The notes: generated by a model not told the origin, from the sequence alone. DNA of 64,000 nucleotides from Ancistrus triradiatus (GCA_025084515.1 JAJAGP010002226.1:62001-126000), one strand, 5' to 3'; counted from the first letter of the stretch, positions 43,969-55,965 are shown. Program-made: numbers and translations.

Positions 43969-45470
43969 CAGTGGGGCAAAAAAGTATTTAGTCAGCCACT
44001 GATTGTGCAGGTTCTCCTACTTAGAAAGATGAAAGAGGTCTGTAATTTTCATCATAGGTACACTTCATCTATGAGAGAGAAAAAAAAAATCCAAGAAATC
44101 ACATTGTAGGATTTTTAAAGAATTTAATTGTAAATGATGATGGAAAACAAGTATTTGGTCAATAACAAAAGTTCAACTCAATACTTTGGAACATAACCTT
44201 TGTTGGCATGACAGACGTTTTCCTGTAAGTCTTCACCAGGTTGGCCACACACTGTAGCTGGTATTTTGGTCCATTCCTCCATGCAGATCTCCTCTAGAGC
44301 AGTAATGTTTTGGGATGTCGCTGGGCAACATGGACTTTCAACTCCCTCCGCATGTTTTCTATGGGTTTGAGGTCTGGAGACTGGCTAGGGCCACTCCAGG
44401 ACCTTGAAATGCTTTTTACGGAGTCACTCCTTTGTTGCCCGAGCGGTGTGTTTGGGATCATTGTCATGCTGGAAGACCCAGCCACGTTCCATCTTCAATG
44501 CTCTCACTGATAGAAAGAAGTTTTGGCTTAAAATCTCACGATACATGGCCCCGTTCATTCTTCCCTTAACACGGATCAGTCGTCCTGTCCCCTCTGCAGA
44601 AAAACAGCCCCAAAGCATGATGCTTCCACCCCCATGCTTCACAGGAGGTATGGTGTTCTTGGGATGCGACTCAGCATTCTTCTTCCTTCAAACATGACGT
44701 TTTGAGTTTTTACCAAAAAGTTCTATTTTGGTTTCATCTGACCACATGATATTCTCCCAATCCTCTTCTGGATCATCCATATGCTCTCTGGCAGATGGGC
44801 CTGGACATGTACTGGCTTAAGCAGGGGGGCACACCTGGCACTGCAGGATCTGAGTTCCTCTCGGCGTAGTGTGTTACTGATGGTAGCCTTGTTACTTTGA
44901 TCCCAGCTCTCTGCAGGTCATTCATCAGGTTCTTCCATGTAGTTCTTTTTGCTCACCGTTCTCATGATCATTTGACCCCACGGGATGAGATCTTGCTTGG
45001 GGCCCCAGATCGAGGGAGATTATCAGTGGTCTTGTATGTCTGTCATTTTCTTACAATTGCTCCCACAGTTGATTTATTCACACCGACTTTCTTGCCTATT
45101 GTAGATTCACTCTTCCCAGCCTGCTGCAGGTCTACAATTTTCTTTCTGGTGTCCTTCAACAGCTCTTTGGTCTTGGCCATGGCTGAGTTTGTAGTCAACG
45201 GCGATTCCTGTTTGACCTCATCTGTTAGTCTGTCCATCACCAGAGCAAATAAGAAGGGACTCAGGACCGATCCTTGATGCAGTCCCACCCCTACCTTGAA
45301 GCTATCTGTCACTCTTGCTTGTTGGAATCTTACTTGTTTGTGGTTGACAAAATACTTATTTTCCATCATGATTTATAATTAAATTCTTTAAAAATTCTAC
45401 CATGTGATTTCCTGGATTTTTTTTTTTCATTGTGTCTCTCATGGTTGAAGTGTACCTATGATGAAAACTT
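43969..45470 (-). mobile_element. Tc1-like transposon with embedded RT fragment
   Basis: The left end 'cagtggggcaaaaaagtatt' is the hallmark of an abundant fish Tc1 family. Minus-strand transposase is scattered over frames: MAKTKELLKDTRKKIVDLQQ with helix-turn-helix at 45043-45180, then GGGSIMLWGCFSAEGTGRLI and FQHDNDPKHTA at 44424-44642, and SPDLKPIENMRRELK at 44340-44410. The DDE centre is frame-broken. The right end has lost its outermost bases. A reverse transcriptase scrap replaces part of the right non-coding region. Confidence 0.88.
45209..45325 (-). mobile_element. LINE reverse transcriptase fragment inside the Tc1
   Basis: Minus strand reads KVGVGLHQGSVLSPFLFALV then MDRLTDEV, the QGS-LSP-F block of LINE reverse transcriptases (RTE-like in my memory). 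It is fused in frame upstream of the Tc1 start MAKTKELL. Its length is only about 115 bp, so it cannot be active. Confidence 0.75.
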
Positions 45471-45474
45471 GATT

Positions 45475-45940
45475 AAGTTGACCTTCTTGTTTCTACACTC
45501 ATTGTCCACTTTGTAGTTCTACAATTACAGACTGCAGTCCATATGTCTCTCTACATTGTTAGTCCACTTTACTCTTGTTCTCTAATGATCAGGACTAACA
45601 CAGGACCAGCACAGATCAGGTACTATTTGGGTGGTAGGTCATTAAAGGATTAGATAATGACTAACACAAACTGTGCAACAACAGATGAGCTACTGTCTCT
45701 GACTCTACATCTACAAGGTTGAGCAATAATGTAGATGCGTCTAATAAAGTGCCCAGTGAGTAAACAGAGTGTTTAAAAACTCCAGCAGCACTGCTGTGTC
45801 TGGTTAACCCACCACCACCACATCAGTTTCACTGCAGTGCTGAGAATGATCCACCACCCAAACAGTACCTGCTCTGTGCTGGTTTTGAGAAACAGATCTG
45901 TAATGGAAGAACTACAAAGTGTATCTATATGCATACAGGA
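45475..45940. mobile_element. Palindromic non-autonomous repeat, copy 1
   Basis: The left arm ('gtagttctacaattacagac' onward, 45515-45650) is the reverse complement of the right arm ('ccacccaaacagtacctg' to 'gaactacaaagtg', 45850-45925). The unpaired centre holds 'ctccagcagcactgctgt'. A second copy is at 52545-52880. I recall such repeats as abundant in otophysan fish but cannot name the family. Confidence 0.7.
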
Positions 45941-47342
45941 CTGAGTGGTTAGTAAAGAATGAGTGAACGTCATTTTATGGTTGAGAAAAGCTAGTGTAAT
46001 CTTTGCAGACACAGGAATGCAGTCCGTATTGACATGGCAGGCTCAGTCAGGACTAAAAATCACAGAGATAATCCACTAATAATTACATTAATCCTTTTCC
46101 TCCATGTAATACTAATCCTGTCTGAAAAGGGCATTAGAGTCACTTCAATTTGGAGACAGATGTTTGACTCTTTTAGTCATTTCAGAGAGATAAAACCCTC
46201 AGAATTTGACCTGTAGTAATCTAAGGTTAGCTTAATGCGGATTCCAGATTTGGAAAGTCATCCAATTAGCTCAATTCCTTGTTAAAGGATAATAAAGGAG
46301 CTTCTGTTCACATGTAGGGATCCCAACTGGAAGGCCGACCTCTGTGGATATGTGGGTGTCCAAGTACTGGTGACATTTTCAAGCAGTCGGGATTCTACTC
46401 AATCAGTCTGGTGTAACAGCCCTCTCCCTTCGTTATGTTTTTAAAGTGTACAGGCTTAGAAGAAAATCAGGTGAGACTAATGAAGCTCCAGGCATCATGA
46501 GTTCCACCATAAAGCCTGGATTTTGTACAGTATTTATTTGGAAATTGGGGCACTGGAGAAGAAGGCTTTATTTAGAGCTCTACCTCCTCGTTGGACGACT
46601 CGATTTGGTGGAAAATCATGACTCATATGGAAGACCTGCTCTCGATGAAATGAGAAGTCCAATGCAATTGATTGAGAAGTCTTAAACATGGCATGTTTTA
46701 TACCATCGACTGTTACTCCCTCATGCTTTGACCTAAGTTATTGTGCAATGGATGTACAATCTTCGTCTGGTCCAATACTAACATTGCAAATAGCTTACAA
46801 AGTACAATGTTAGGATTGGATCTGACTAGGGCTTCAAGATGGCATGCTTCTGAAGCGTTTGAACAAAAAAAAACCAACTCCGGTCCAATAAAGAAATAAC
46901 AACGAAACCAGGGTTACAGGGGTTTCCACTTGTGTTTTCCCCTGGCTTTGCAGCATGGCTGACCTGCAGGAAAATCCCTTGCAACCTCACACTGAAACTT
47001 CTTACGTGTGGTCTAACATTACAAAACCAAAATTTGGAAGCACTAGCGGGTACTCATACTGTACACAACATTTAGTGCCTCCCCGTTTGTTTGGGACTGT
47101 GCTTACTGAGCCTTGCTCTACAATGGTGGTCTGCAAATGAATGGTGGACAGCAGAAACTTTTCGATCCTGTCAGATCAAACATTTCTTCGTGGTGTATTT
47201 CTTTTGAAGACTTGATCATAGGGCATAATTCATCGATTTTATGGCTCCAATAGGCTGCTTACTGGAAAATTATTAGTGCTACATGACAGATCCTTTCCTT
47301 CTTACTCTGGTTGAATGAGTCAACTCAGTTTCTCAAGGTTAC
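45941..47342. other. Intergenic, nothing recognised
   Basis: No gene-like frame and no clear repeat. Confidence 0.4.
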
Positions 47343-47985
47343 CTTCACACAGCAAGCAAGGTGGCCCATCTTCTCATGAAATCCGATTTTTTTGCACACT
47401 ATCTTTTTTAATGTGACCTAAATCAGACATCTGTTTGAACGATTCACGCTCTGAAACTGTCGCGCCTGCGCAAAAGAGCACCGCTTCGCGTAACCTGCTC
47501 GTCCAGAGGTAAACAAAAACGACACTTCCTTGTCATGTTAAAAAGAGCACGTTATTCTGCCACTGCAACTTCTTTGGTTTTCGTCCTTGGTATCTTTAAA
47601 CTTCGCTTTAACCTTTTTATTTTCCTTTGACGATGCAGTCACGTCCTCCTGTGTCCGCGTTCGGCCGTTCATTAAAGCATTTCCTCGAACATGGAGCGGC
47701 TGTGATATGTGCCTTTTAATTTACAACCGCTGAATTAATTTAATTTACCAATTACCACTGAAAACCTCCCTCACTGCTGTCATTTCCCCTTCTCCTCAGC
47801 GCAAAATTACTACTTGGAATGAAAAGTGGCCACGTATCGGATATGTACCGGATCTAGGACCACATGTGAAAGTCTCTTAGGTCGGATTTGAAAAGATGTG
47901 CATGTCCACTCTGAAAAACATCAGATATGGGTCACATTATCAGATATGGGCCACTTCAGCCTGGTAATGTAAACATCGCCCAAGA
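47343..47985. mobile_element. Possible MITE of about 640 bp
   Basis: Left 'aaggtggcccatcttctc' with 'gaaatccgatttttttgc' and right 'gtcggatttgaaaagatg' with 'atatgggccacttcagcc' are loosely inverted. No coding content. Family unknown to me. Confidence 0.4.
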
Positions 47986-48044
47986 TTAAAAGGATCCAGT
48001 CACTTCCAACTCTCATCAACATTGCTTAGGCAACACCTTATATA

Positions 48045-48360
48045 AACAATGAGATGGACACATGTTTGGAAGTATATGGACACCCACACACCTTCCCTAT
48101 AACAGGCTTTCCCCTATATTTTGGAACAGGACTGTGCGGAATTAGATCTGTTTATCCACTGTGCATTACTGAGGTTGGGTGCAAATCCTGTGTTTGCTCT
48201 CTATCTCGATTCGTGTTCAATCCAGAGGTGCTGGATGGGGTTGAGGTCAAAGTTGCCAAACTCAGCAGCCATTTTGTGTACAATCCTCACTTTTTGCACT
48301 TTTTTCCAGTTTACAATAACACAAGACTAAGGCTTTCTGCTCCACCTGTTAGAAATAGGT
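48045..48360 (+). mobile_element. Tc1-type MITE fragment
   Basis: Text such as 'gaagtatatggacaccc', 'ttggaacaggactgtgc' and 'agaggtgctggatggggttg' follows a well-known fish Tc1 relic family that lacks transposase. Truncated at both ends. Confidence 0.6.
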
Positions 48361-48391
48361 ATGGGTGAAATAGACAAACCTTCACTTAGAT

Positions 48392-48757
48392 GTAGGGCTG
48401 GGCAATATGACGTTATTTTTATCGTATCGTGATAAATTGTAATCGTGACAGACATGCTTTTTTGAGCAGATCGAGGATATCGTCAGTGCTTAAAGAACGC
48501 TGACCAGCTGTTTAATTATAATGTTTAACAGTCCTGTTTAATTGGATGAAGTGCAGCACATTTTGAATGGAAATCACTTTACTAAGTACAGATATTATTT
48601 GAATAATATAGTGTAGATAATATTTGAATAGTAGTTTTTATGAATCTGTGGCTACTGGTGCATTTTGTCTGTGATCACATGTATCGCGATAAATATCGTG
48701 AATTGTGAAAATCTGTTTAAATATTGTAATATTTTTACCATCTCGCCCACTGCTATT
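48392..48757. mobile_element. hAT-like MITE (GGGCTGGGCAATAT ends)
   Basis: The left end 'tagggctgggcaatatgacg' pairs with the right end 'ttaccatctcgcccactgct'. The interior has runs of 'atcgcgataaatatcgtg' as in related vertebrate elements. No coding region. Confidence 0.7.
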
Positions 48758-50017
48758 TTGATGTACCACACAGGAATTACACATTACTTATACATACATC
48801 ACAGTGCAGCAGACATAACATACAAGGTACATGAGGTTCACAGGGAGGAGTTAGTGAAGGAAAATGGGATATTGATATAAAACAGGCAGGTAAACATGGA
48901 TGAGGGTTGAGGTAGTAGTGCAAGTGTTTTTAGAATCAATGTAAATAAGATGTGGTATGCAGAGCAACCTAGCAGTCATCATGGGTGTGAGTCCAGGAAA
49001 CATCAGACCATAGGCTCATTAGGAGTTAGGTCCACGGTGACCCATGTAGAGAGGGACAGCATTGAGGCTAGAAACTTTTGCACAGTCTGTTAGACTAGAT
49101 ACCACGTAGAGTAGTAAAACCCCAGCAGTGTTTCTCATTCACCGGCCACATCGTTCACAGTTGACTGCTACTATAATTATTTTCTGTTCTGTGAGTGTTT
49201 ATGATCATGGTTTGCACCACGGAGGATGTGTTTAGAAGAAGCAAACCACATTTGCAATTACATTCTGGCCTCTCATTCTGGTTCCGCTTCATGACTGCCC
49301 ACAATCGTGTGGTAGTGCTGCTAATTTGTTGACTGAAGACGCTACAGGGGTTCACGCTGGAGTCTCAATCATCGAATTCGCGCAGCGCTTGATTTCACGT
49401 GTTTGAATTCAGAGAACATTTTTGCGGTCCTGAAAAAGTCCATTAGAGGAAATGTGAAGGCTTGGCAAAAGACCTGGCGAAGAATTCACCGTACCTTGCC
49501 ATTCTCCATCAGTGCAAAACCAGGGTTGTTCGATTTCCTGTTCATTTTGGTCTCTGGAGCAAGCTGTGAGGCCCAGTTCATCGCTACCAGAAGGAAACGT
49601 AGGACTTCCCAGTGGAATGGAAAAGTTTGCAAACTGTTTTATACCTTGCCAGTTTCTACTCTGGTCTGGAGTCTGTTAACATGTGTAAAAACTAGGTGAG
49701 ATCTGCTGCAAACTACACACGATTATCTGTTCAAGCACAGCAAGGGCTGTGGGCTGTTTTCGGAAATAATAACAAAGTATCGTGATGCCACCAAAACCCA
49801 TATTCTCTTGTAGCACAGCTCTGGAAATACTTACTGCTCTTTATTCCAATCATACATTTAACACACAGTGTAATGCTTAACGTTTATAGTAATGGGTTCC
49901 AAAGGTCTGAGACCACTAGTTAAGTTAGTGAAGTTAGGATCCAGATGCAGGTAGCTGGAGAGGTTAGGCATGCTTTTGGGGAGTGGGGACTCTTGGCACT
50001 TCACAGACAAACCACGT
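48758..50017. other. Intergenic, nothing recognised
   Basis: A 98-codon open frame at 49403-49699 has no recognisable similarity and no splice or promoter context. Confidence 0.4.
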
Positions 50018-51230
50018 ACGTGCTGCAAAAAAGTATTTTGTCCAACACTGATTGTGCACGTTCTTTAACTTTAGGTAAGATAGAGGATCTGTATTTTCAT
50101 CATAGGTACCTCTTCAACTATGAGAGACAAAATGAGAAAACTATTCCAAGGAAATCACACTGTGGGATTTTTTAAGAATTTAACTGTAAATCATGGTGGA
50201 AAAATAAGTATTTGGTCACCCAAAAACAAGCAAGATTTCTGGCTCTCACAGACCTGTAACTTCTTTTCTAAGAAGCTCTTCTGTCCTCCACTCGTTACCT
50301 GTATTAATGGCACCTGTTTGACCTCATTATCTGTATAAAAGACACCTGTCCACAGCCTCAAACAGTCAGACTCCAAACTCAACCATGGCCAAGACCAAAG
50401 AGCTGTTGAAGGACACCAGGAAGAAAAGTGTAGACCTGCACCAGGCTGGGAAGAGTGAATCTACAATAGGCAAGCAGGTTGGTGTGAATAAATCAACTGT
50501 TGCAGCAAATGTAAGACAATGGAAGACTAACTAGAAAATTGAATGATCTCCCTCAATCTGGGGCTCCCACGCAAGAATCTCATCTCCTGGGGGTCGAATG
50601 ATCATTAGAACGGTGAGCAAAATCCAGAACTACACGGAGGGATGATAATTACCTGCGAGAGCTGGACCTAAGTAACAAACCGCTTAACATCGAGTAACAC
50701 ACTACGCTGATAGGACCTGCAGTGCCAAGCGTGTCCCCTGCTTAAGCCAGTACATGTCCCATGCCCGTCCCCCCCCCCCCCTGAAGTTTTGCCAGAGAGC
50801 ATATGGATGATCCAGAAGAGGATTAGGAGAATACATGTGGTCAGATTACACCAAAATAAAACTTTTTGGTAAAAAAAACCAACTCCGCCGTGTTTTTGGA
50901 GGAAGAAGAATGCCTGCGTTGCAATCCCAAGAACACACCATACCTCTGTGCAGCATGGTGGGGAAACAACATGTTTGGGCTGTTTTCTGCAGAGGGGACC
51001 AGGACAACTGATCCGGTTAAAGGAAGAATGAACGGGGCCCATGATTGGTTGAGATTTTTTTAAGCCATAACCTCCTTCCATCAGTGAGAGCATTGAAGAC
51101 TGAACGTGCTGGGTCTTCCAGCATGCAGTGACCCAAACACACTGCTCAGACAATGAGAGTGGCTTCCGTAAAAGCATTTCAAGGGGTTCTTTGGAGTGGC
51201 CTAGCCATCTCCACCACCAGTGTCCACCAG
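50018..51230 (+). mobile_element. Tc1-like transposon, plus strand, degenerate
   Basis: Same family as 43969-45470. The left end is worn ('gcaaaaaagtattttgtcc'). The transposase begins near 50385 (MAKTKELLKDTRKKSVDLHQ-like) and decays through many frame breaks. It ends at a TG/TA microsatellite at about 51235, so the right end is lost. This copy has the usual 5' leader without the RT scrap seen in the other copy. Confidence 0.8.
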
Positions 51231-51234
51231 TGTG

Positions 51235-51249
51235 TGGTGTGTGTGTGTG

Positions 51250-51297
<48 letters not shown>

Positions 51298-51315
51298 AAT
51301 ATATATATATATAAT
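51235..51315. repeat. (TG)n(TA)n microsatellite
   Basis: TG-rich start followed by about 20 TA units and an imperfect second TA run, at the decayed right edge of the Tc1 copy. Confidence 0.95.
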
Positions 51316-51892
51316 GTCTTTGTAATACACACACACCCTGGTGATGGTTGAGATATAACCATTCCACCCCTCAACCAGGAGGTGTGGTGGAACAGGAAAT
51401 ACGTGGCTTTTAAGGCCAAACTCAAGAGCTGTTTCTCAGATTAACTTCAAAATAAGAAATGTTACTGATAGCTGGATAAGGAGTTAGACATCTTAGAGAT
51501 TGAATCGGAGGCTCGTCGTAACTATGGCACACCGACTAACATCACTGGGCATGGTCATTGGATCATAGTATGCCAAATCAAAGAGCCAAGCCATCTGACC
51601 CTAACTATATTAAACTTGTAAGCCCTACCATACCTCTGGCTTTGCGACCATACTTACTTCTTCGCTTCAAAGAATAAGGATACCGTCTTTGCCTAGCCTG
51701 CCCAATTCTAGCATGTTTACCATAACCATTGCCACCCTCTATTGTCGGGGCCGTGGAAACTGCAATGGTTCCTAATAATTATATGCCATTATGGAGCTGT
51801 ATTGTAACAGGGGCTCCCTGATTTCCGATGCTATATGAAGTTAAATGAGCCTATGATAAGTGTATAGTACCGTTTAATGTTTAGAAAACTTA

Positions 51893-52449
51893 ACAGGGGT
51901 TGGACAATGAAACTGAAACACCTGTCATTTTAGTGTGGAGGTGTCATGGCTTAAATTGGAGGACCATCTGGTGGCCAATCTTCATTAATTTCACATTCAA
52001 CGTGCCAAGGGCTCCGAACCATTCCTGGAGGACCATGTGCATCCATGGTTCACATTGTAATCCTGACGGCGGTGCCCGGTATATCGGATGACAGTGCAAG
52101 AAAAATACACACACGCGACCTGGTGAAAGAATTGGTTGTTGAACATGAAAGGAAGTTTGAACATCTCCCATGCCTGCACAGTCACCAGATCTAAATATCA
52201 TTGAGCAACTTTGGGGTGTTTTGGAGAAGCGAGTCAGGAAATGTTTTCCTCCACCAGCATCACGTAGTGACCTGGCCACTATCCTGCAAGAAGAATGGCT
52301 TAAAATCCCTCTGACCACTGTGCAGGACTTGTATATGTCATTTCCAAGACGAATTGACGCTGTATTGGCCACAAAAGGAGGCCCTACACCATACTAAAAA
52401 ATTATTGTCGTCTAAAACCAGGTGTTTCAGTTTCATTGTCCAACCCCTG
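51893..52449 (+). mobile_element. Internally deleted Tc1-like element, perfect ends
   Basis: Terminal repeats of 31 bp are exact inverted copies from 'caggggttggacaatgaaac' to 'gtttcattgtccaacccctg'. About 557 bp in all. An open frame (52170-52397) codes the transposase C-terminus, PAQSPDLNIIEQLWGVLEKR, containing the third acidic residue region. The N-terminal DNA-binding and first catalytic regions are deleted, so it could move only in trans. Confidence 0.88.
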
Positions 52450-52544
52450 TACATTAACCTACCGTTGGCCAAAATCTTTAACACAAAAGCTTTTTTTATA
52501 ATAAAGCTTTGAAAACTGTAGGCAGCATCCTGTGAGCACAGATG

Positions 52545-52880
52545 AAAGATTATAGGATGACTAACGCAAACTGTGCACCGACAGATGAGCTACTGTCTCT
52601 GACTATACATCTACAAGGTAGAGAAATATGGTAGATATGTCTAATAGAGTGCGCAGTGAGTGAAGGTGTTTAAAACTCCAGCAGCACTGCTGTCTCTGAT
52701 CCACTCATCCGTTCAACACACACTAACACACCACGTCAGTGTCACTGCAGTGCTGAGAATGATCCACCACCCAAACAGTACCTGATCTGTGGGGGTCCTG
52801 ATCATTAGAGAACAGAGTGTGTAGAGAAACAGATGGACTACAGCCTGTAATTGTAGAACTACAAAGTACTTCTGTTTGGA
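52545..52880. mobile_element. Palindromic non-autonomous repeat, copy 2
   Basis: Same central 'ctccagcagcactgctgt' and right arm 'gatccaccacccaaacagta' to 'gtagaactacaaagta' as the copy at 45475. The left arm is mostly missing here. Confidence 0.7.
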
Positions 52881-52959
52881 AAAGTGGAACTGATTAAATG
52901 GACAATAAGAAGTTGCGGATTAGTATTAATTTACAGTGTTTAAAACAAATTGGAGTGGT

Positions 52960-53062
52960 GTTTGGCGCATAAACCATGTACGTGTGTGTCGGAGTGGAGT
53001 GGGCTCAAAAATATTCTCATCTAAAAAAGCCGGGCACTGCAGAGAAAGTTTGGGAACCACTG
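52960..53062. mobile_element. hAT-like fragment
   Basis: The right end 'agtttgggaaccactgac' belongs to the CAGTGGTTCCC family; the left end is not recognised. Confidence 0.5.
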
Positions 53063-53923
53063 ACTTACACCATCTTCCAAGCATATGTCAGCGTTATGAT
53101 GCGTAGCTATGCGAAGTAACGTTTTTGCCAATAAACTGAACCTAGGTTGCGCTGCAGATGTTTGAGTCGCTGTGTGAACCCATATCTGCCAGGTCCTGAA
53201 CAGGAGAAAACAAACAATCTTGTGTTTGACAGATCCAGGCATCTCAATAGTCTGTCAAGATCTGGATCTCGTTTTAGAAACTCCAAGAAAGTCAACAATA
53301 GCAATAACAATAAAACAGGGGATGCAATGACAGCGTGTTGACAGACCCCCAGGTTAATGCTGATTTCTAAATCAAAGGCCACTACAAATAAGAACACAGT
53401 GATACAACGGCACATGAAATGCCATGGTTCATTGCATGCCGTTCTTTTCCATGAACAACAGCATGTTCTGTCCTGTTACAGCCTTCCAGAGCTGCAGTGT
53501 GTGGTATCCATAACACTACCATTACATCATGCATCACACTCACGCTCGACAAATGTGTGCCTGTACGTGCGTTCCATGCTGTTCTTCAGTTATATCTACT
53601 TATCATCGGCGCAAATCTTGTTTCGTTTTATGTTTTACACCTTTTTGGCTATCGGGGATGCAGTCATTTAAACAGAAAACCTTCAAGGGGGAGTCTTCCT
53701 GGTGACTCAATTTAAAACAGCGATTCGAGTCACAAGTGTGTCACTCACTTCTAGCTAAAAATGCTGACTGGCTGATGGAATGATGAGATGGAGAGAAAAG
53801 AAGCGTCTTGTCGAACCTGTACAGTGCGTGCCTCTGAAAAACAAACAGTCACTGGAAAATTAATTGCTTTAAGAAAACGCTGAAGAGACTGAAATGTTGT
53901 TTGGTGGCGATAAATCACTAAGT
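53063..53923. other. Intergenic, nothing recognised
   Basis: No supported gene or repeat. Confidence 0.4.
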
Positions 53924-55240
53924 ACAACCCCCAATCAGAAAATGTTATGATGGTAAGGAAAATGCTGATTTAAAAAAACCCACAGTGTGTCATAGATTTA
54001 CTTTGACTTTGAAGTTGAAATTTAGGGCTAGTAATGAGGTAATGTAATGAGGTGATGTCAAACAGGTGATGTCAACAGGTGACTATAATCCAGATTTGGT
54101 ACAAAAGCAGCATCCATGAAAGGCTGAGTCTTTGAGGAGCAAAGATGGGCGGAGGATCTCCAGTTTATCAACAAATGTATGTGAAAATGACTTTTCACTT
54201 TTAAAAACAGTGCTCCTCAAAGAAAAACCGGAAGTGATTTCCATATTTCAGTTCTAACTTTTTCTAATCTGGCTTGTTTTGCATTGTCTCGTTGAAAAAT
54301 GCATGGACGTCCCTGGAAAAGATGTCGTCTTGAAGTCAGCTTGTGTTACTCAAAATAAAAAATCACAATGTACTTTATGCATGAATGCTGCATCACAGAA
54401 GTGTAAATGACCTTTGCCAAGAGCACTGACCCGACCCCATACCATGACAGAGCCTGGCTTTTGTACTTGTCGCTGATAAGAGTCTGGATGGTCCAAAAAA
54501 AAATCTGGAATACTGATAGGTCTGAGCACAATCCCCATTTCCACTGTGTGATGGTCCATCCCAGATGCCATAGAGCCCAGAGAAGTTGAAGCCACTTCTG
54601 TACATGGTTAATATTAGGGTTAGGGTTAGGGTTTTTTGCACAGTAACATTTTAAGTGGCATTTGTGACTGTAACTCTGTATTTTGTGCCTGACGTAGGTT
54701 TGCCAAAGTAATCCCTTGCCCATGTAGTTCTAACAGCTGTTGTTGAGGGTTCATAGATCACAGGTCTTCAGGCTTGTGCCCTTGTCCTTTATGCACTGAA
54801 ATTCCTCTCGGTTTGATGAGTCGTTTAATGATATTATGCACTGTAGAGAGAAGATTATAGAAATCCCTTCTAGTCTTTATTTGAGGAACATTGTTCTTAA
54901 ACATTTCAATAATTTTCTCACACATTTGTTGATAAACTGGAGATCCTCTGATCATCTTTGCTCCTCAAAGACACATCTTTTCCTGGATGCTGCTTTTGTA
55001 CCAAATCATGATTACAATCACCTGTTGACATCACCTGTTTGAAATCATGTCATTAATTAGTTTTTTTTACCCTCATCACTAGCCATAAATTGCCTGGACC
55101 TAACTTTTTTTGAAATGTGTAACAGGTATGACATGTAGGAATGGATGTTTATTAAAAAATGAAATGAATGTGACCAGAAAAAAACTGAAATATCTTGGGT
55201 TATACTGTCTGCAATGAAATAAATATCAAAGTAAACGTAA
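53924..55240 (-). mobile_element. Fold-back Tc1-like element, copy 2
   Basis: The left arm (53924-54260) and right arm (about 54830-55240) are inverted copies of one transposon 5' end; both contain 'gaggatctccagtttatcaa' or its complement. Minus-strand transposase fills the centre: GSPVYQQMCEKIIEMFKNNV near 54950, STVHNIIKRLIKPRGISVHK, then GSVMVWGRVSALGKGHLHFC and a CMHFSTRQ scrap near 54300. The C-terminal third and the parent right end are absent. The right arm has lost its outermost bases. Confidence 0.75.
54614..54633 (+). repeat. Three TTAGGG units inside the Tc1 copy
   Basis: Exactly three TTAGGG repeats plus TT interrupt the transposase region. In the sister copy at 42150 the same spot reads 'ggttataacataaggcttc'. 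A short interstitial telomere-like block. Confidence 0.9.
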
Positions 55241-55664
55241 GAAACACTGCATCTCTTTACGTGTCCCCGTAAAGAGATAAAAACATGGCCACACACAAGC
55301 CAGCTAACATAATAAGGGGATTAATGACAGATTTGCTTTTCTTCACAGCTCCATAAGATCTGATCTTGCATGGTTTCGGCTTACTGTCTTAATGAAAATG
55401 AGCTCAAGTGTTCTTTGAAAAAAGACTTCACCCAATAAAAGGGGCTTATTGAAGCTCTTATGGTTCTGTGGGAATCAGAACCAGAGGCGTCGGATCAGAG
55501 AGGGAACACAAGAGTGATGTTACACTGCTTTAACAAGGCTGCAGAGAACATGATGGGTGAGAGGGAAAAAGAAGACCTTTGAGATTTGGCAGAATGTAAA
55601 AACACACTCTGGGAAAGAGCCATAAGAGAGGTAGGGAGGTCAAGAGAGGGAGAGAGGTAGAAAG

Positions 55665-55666
55665 AG

Positions 55667-55706
<40 letters not shown>
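55665..55706. repeat. (AG)n microsatellite
   Basis: About 18 uninterrupted AG units within a purine-rich tract starting near 55620. Confidence 0.95.
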
Positions 55707-55707
<1 letters not shown>

Positions 55708-55965
55708 GGAGAAAACGAATAGCAAAAGCAAACAAGACCAAAAGAAGGTTCTCCCAGTAAAGACATAAGTCGCTCTTGCACCAAACATTTCTAGCAGTTC
55801 TAGGGACTGATTTGGGAAGAACTACCACCCAAGGAGCTCCCCTGAGAACTACGTTCATTCCAGGGACTTTTTGAGTTTGCATTCACACCACCAGTAGAAA
55901 TGCTGTGTGAGGCTGAAGTGAAATAAGCCGCAAGAATTAAACATTGAAATTAAGCACGAAAATCT

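Noticed and set aside
49403..49699. 98-codon open frame
   Set aside because: No recognisable domain, no splice context, and such lengths occur by chance in this sequence.
49897..49920. Possible Tc1 end ('aaggtctgagaccact')
   Set aside because: One-sided and too short; no matching partner end was found nearby.
50668..51336. 222-codon minus-strand open frame
   Set aside because: It is antisense to a degenerate Tc1 copy and begins with a translated TA/TG microsatellite, so it is not a gene.
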